Origin: Cristatella mucedo
Taxonomy: Eukaryota; Bryozoa; Phylactolaemata; Cristatellidae
Length of the DNA: 64,000 bases
Assembly: GCA_009760855.2 (NCBI GenBank)
Contig: WPIO01000089.1
Location: forward strand, 1,032,001-1,096,000
Direction of reading: 5' to 3'
Below, piece after piece: positions 62,085 through 64,000 of the stretch (positions within the stretch are counted from its first letter, which is position 1; each line of letters opens with the position of its first letter). The position numbers and the translations under genes are program-made. Under the pieces are notes generated by a model, which ran no database searches, had not been told where the DNA came from, and saw only the letters and a list, made by a program, of their open reading frames with translations.

Positions 62085-63085
62085 AGCTGAATCTGCGGCA
62101 GCAACTGATAAACGGAATGCTTGCCTTGCCGACATTTGATCCTGGATGTCGGAAAATTGGTTAAAACTAAACGATGAATAACCAAACTGCTGCTCATAGG
62201 ACACCGTGAGCGTGTGGATGGATTAAAAGGCTTTGGTCTTCCAATAAGTGATGCTGTTGTGCGACCACCACCACGTGCTCGAAATTTAGATGTCATTTTC
62301 GAAAGCTGCCTAAATTTTAAAAGCTTTCAGAAGACTGCCTCTACAGCTAGCCATCACGTCCGATCGTTATCTAAGATTAGGAGCTCTCTTCCACAGTGGC
62401 TTGCAAAATATTTAATGGGCTCCTCAGTTCTGTCTCGGCTTGATTACTGTAATCCCGTTTTTGCTGTGCTACCAAAAAACTAACTAGGCTACTGCAGCTG
62501 GCTATAAATATGGCTGCATGGCTGGTTTTCAAGTCCCAGAGGTTTGTGCACGTGTCTCCTTTGCTAAAATAGCTATGGTGGCCTCCGGTTGATCAAAGGA
62601 TTCAGAGCAAAGTTCTTACGCTGACCCACAAGGCCCGCCACGGCTTGGCTCCTCCATACCCAGCTGAACTGCATCACCAGTTTCAGCCTCCTCGTGCCCT
62701 TAGGTCTTGTACGGAAAATAAATCAGGTGTTCCATAATTCCGCTTAAAGACCATTGGCGACAGAAGCTTTAGCTCTGCAGGTCCTAGACTGTAGGACTCG
62801 CTTCCAAGATCTTTATGCAACGACAACTACATTACTACTTCAGACTATGGCTCATCCTTTTCAGCGGTCCTGAACTGCTACTTCCATGCCACTCACTACC
62901 TCAACTGCTCTCATGACTCTGCTGTGCTTTTTATTTTCTCTTTGTTGTGTGAGTCTTTTGGCTACCAAATGCGTACCAAAAGCCGCTTAGGCTGCGAGTG
63001 GGCTATACAAAACTCTCCTGCGTAACACCCCCATAGTCTTGGTGGCTTTGTTGAGTTGCAGACGGAAATACATACAAGCATACGT
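62085..63085 (+). mobile_element. LINE family B copy
   Basis: Plus strand: LKLND region ('tggttaaaactaaacgatgaa'), the 89-codon frame 62214-62483 with SCLNFKSFQKTASTASHHVR and LSRLDYCNPVFAVLPKN, then stop-interrupted LTHKARHGLAPPYPAEL and FQPPRALRS, and the B tail ending 'gagttgcagacggaaatacata'. It lies head to head with the family A copy at 62080. Confidence 0.8.
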
Positions 63086-63214
63086 TCATACATACTGTGC
63101 ACACAAGGCGAACTCCAATCACCTAAGATCATGAGATGGTTGGCAGGACGAACGAGGAGATTTCTCCACAAGAAGTGATATAGATCGTCTTATAGGTTGA
63201 AACCAATTTCACTA

Positions 63215-63590
63215 AGTGAGATACAAACTTGATTAAGGCCAATGGAATAGGATTTCACTTTTATGCTGACGATACTCAGCTGTATTGGTCATTCAAACCG
63301 TCGGAATCTACTGCAGCAACTGATAAACTCAATGCTTGCCTTGCCCAAGTTTGATTCTGGATGTTGAAAAACCTCTTGAAACTAAATGACGATAAAACCG
63401 CTCATAGGACAATCTACGCGTCTGGCTGGATTAAAAGTCTTTGCTCTTCTAATGATCTTCTAATTACTTCCGAATGCGTACCAAAAGCCGCTCAGGCTGT
63501 GAGTGGGCTACGCAAAACTCTCCTTCGTAACACCTACATAGCCTTTATGGCATTGTGGAGTTACAGAAGGATATTTAAACGATATTAAAT
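63215..63590 (+). mobile_element. LINE family B copy with internal deletion
   Basis: 'ggatttcacttttatgctgacgatactcagctg' encodes FHFYADDTQL, the RT catalytic box. LLKLNDDKT follows at 63372. At about 63470 the sequence jumps directly to the B tail 'gcgtaccaaaagccgctcaggctgtgagtgggctacgcaaaactctcc', so the thumb region is deleted. Confidence 0.75.
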
Positions 63591-63591
63591 A

Positions 63592-63765
63592 AATAAATCC
63601 TAGCTGATTAAACAGCCTCTTTTTGTATAGCGGCAGAAGAGCCTTTACGGCTATCACCACCGCTTGCAGTGGCTATAAATGATCGCACGCCGCAGGAATC
63701 GAACCCACGACCTCGGAATGGAGGTCGTGAAAACAACTGCCTTACCTAGTGCGCCATGCCGGATA
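63592..63765 (-). mobile_element. tRNA-derived SINE, minus strand
   Basis: Minus strand: 'atggcgcactaggtaaggcagttgttttcacgacctcca...gaggtcgtgggttcgattcctgcggcg' with a strong B box (GGGTTCGATTCC), body 'ccactgcaagcggtggtgatagccgtaaaggctctt' and end 'gctatacaaaaagaggctgtttaatcagct'. It is the best copy of the family at 16495 and 25618 and can serve as its reference. Confidence 0.88.
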
Positions 63766-64000
63766 TTATCAACCGTTCAAGCGCCAGCGACCTATCAGAA
63801 GTTGTGCCTAGCAACGGCGGAAACAAATAGCTACTCAGGAGAAAAATTTCAAATTTGAGAGGTTACGGCTGCAAAACAGGGCTATGTACTTTCTTAAACT
63901 ACCATTTGGCTACGGCTATGGGAACAGCCATCACCTCTATTCTGACAATCCTTTGTTGTATTTTTTATTTAAACCTTAAGAATCTGCTGCACCGACCGAT

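Overview
Kind of genome. This is a window of an invertebrate animal genome: short exons with GT-AG introns, many decayed non-LTR retrotransposons, tRNA-derived SINEs, DNA-transposon relics and long CA, GA and TA microsatellites. I see no bacterial operons, rRNA, credible free-standing tRNA or CRISPR. The host phylum cannot be fixed from the sequence. The single recognisable host gene is an animal-type chitin synthase, which excludes vertebrate-like gene content for this locus only.

Host gene. One gene on the minus strand occupies most of the window, about 58.0 kb down to 20.8 kb. I place its exons by splice sites and by protein motifs. From N- to C-terminus they are: a multi-TM N-terminal exon (57430-58045), YNS...CTTIYHE (57117-57266), EAHIFFDD (51242-51415), a linker (47464-47538), TPYG (45635-45754), a degenerate MYMYYLL-like exon (45002-45078), TTDGDVEF...GSGP..WYQ...GHWFQK (43915-44114), CCPGCFS...GEDRW (40751-40921), GWRLEY...QRRRW (40339-40587), C-terminal TM exons (33688-33855 and 31857-32276), GTREE (31207-31291), another TM exon (26394-26588), charged linkers (25387-25474, 23356-23465, 22495-22573), and two SAM domains (22203-22292 with 21804-21968, then 20791-20944). 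About 1,100 codons are placed. The start codon, the last exon and at least one TM exon were not found. One clear -1 frameshift lies inside the catalytic exon at 40.5 kb.

Repeats. The introns and flanks are filled with a CR1/L2-like LINE family (A), a second LINE family (B) that ends in a different tail, several SINEs whose 3' ends resemble the LINE A tail, a SPIN-like hAT MITE with a perfect 8-bp target duplication, a decayed hAT transposase, a decayed pogo/Tigger-like transposase, a 3 x 172-bp tandem array, and two diverged copies of an unnamed repeat of about 620 bp. Region by region: 1-11.2 kb is mostly LINE remnants; 11.3-13.3 kb is a GC-richer island ending in the 172-bp array; 13.3-20.6 kb is intergenic with SINEs, microsatellites and the paired repeat; 20.8-58.0 kb is the chitin synthase with transposon-filled introns; 58.0-64 kb is LINE and SINE sequence.

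How it works together. There is no gene cluster. The product would be a plasma-membrane glycosyltransferase making chitin, with SAM domains on its cytosolic tail as likely oligomerisation or docking modules. All other open frames in the window look like transposon debris or are unrecognised.
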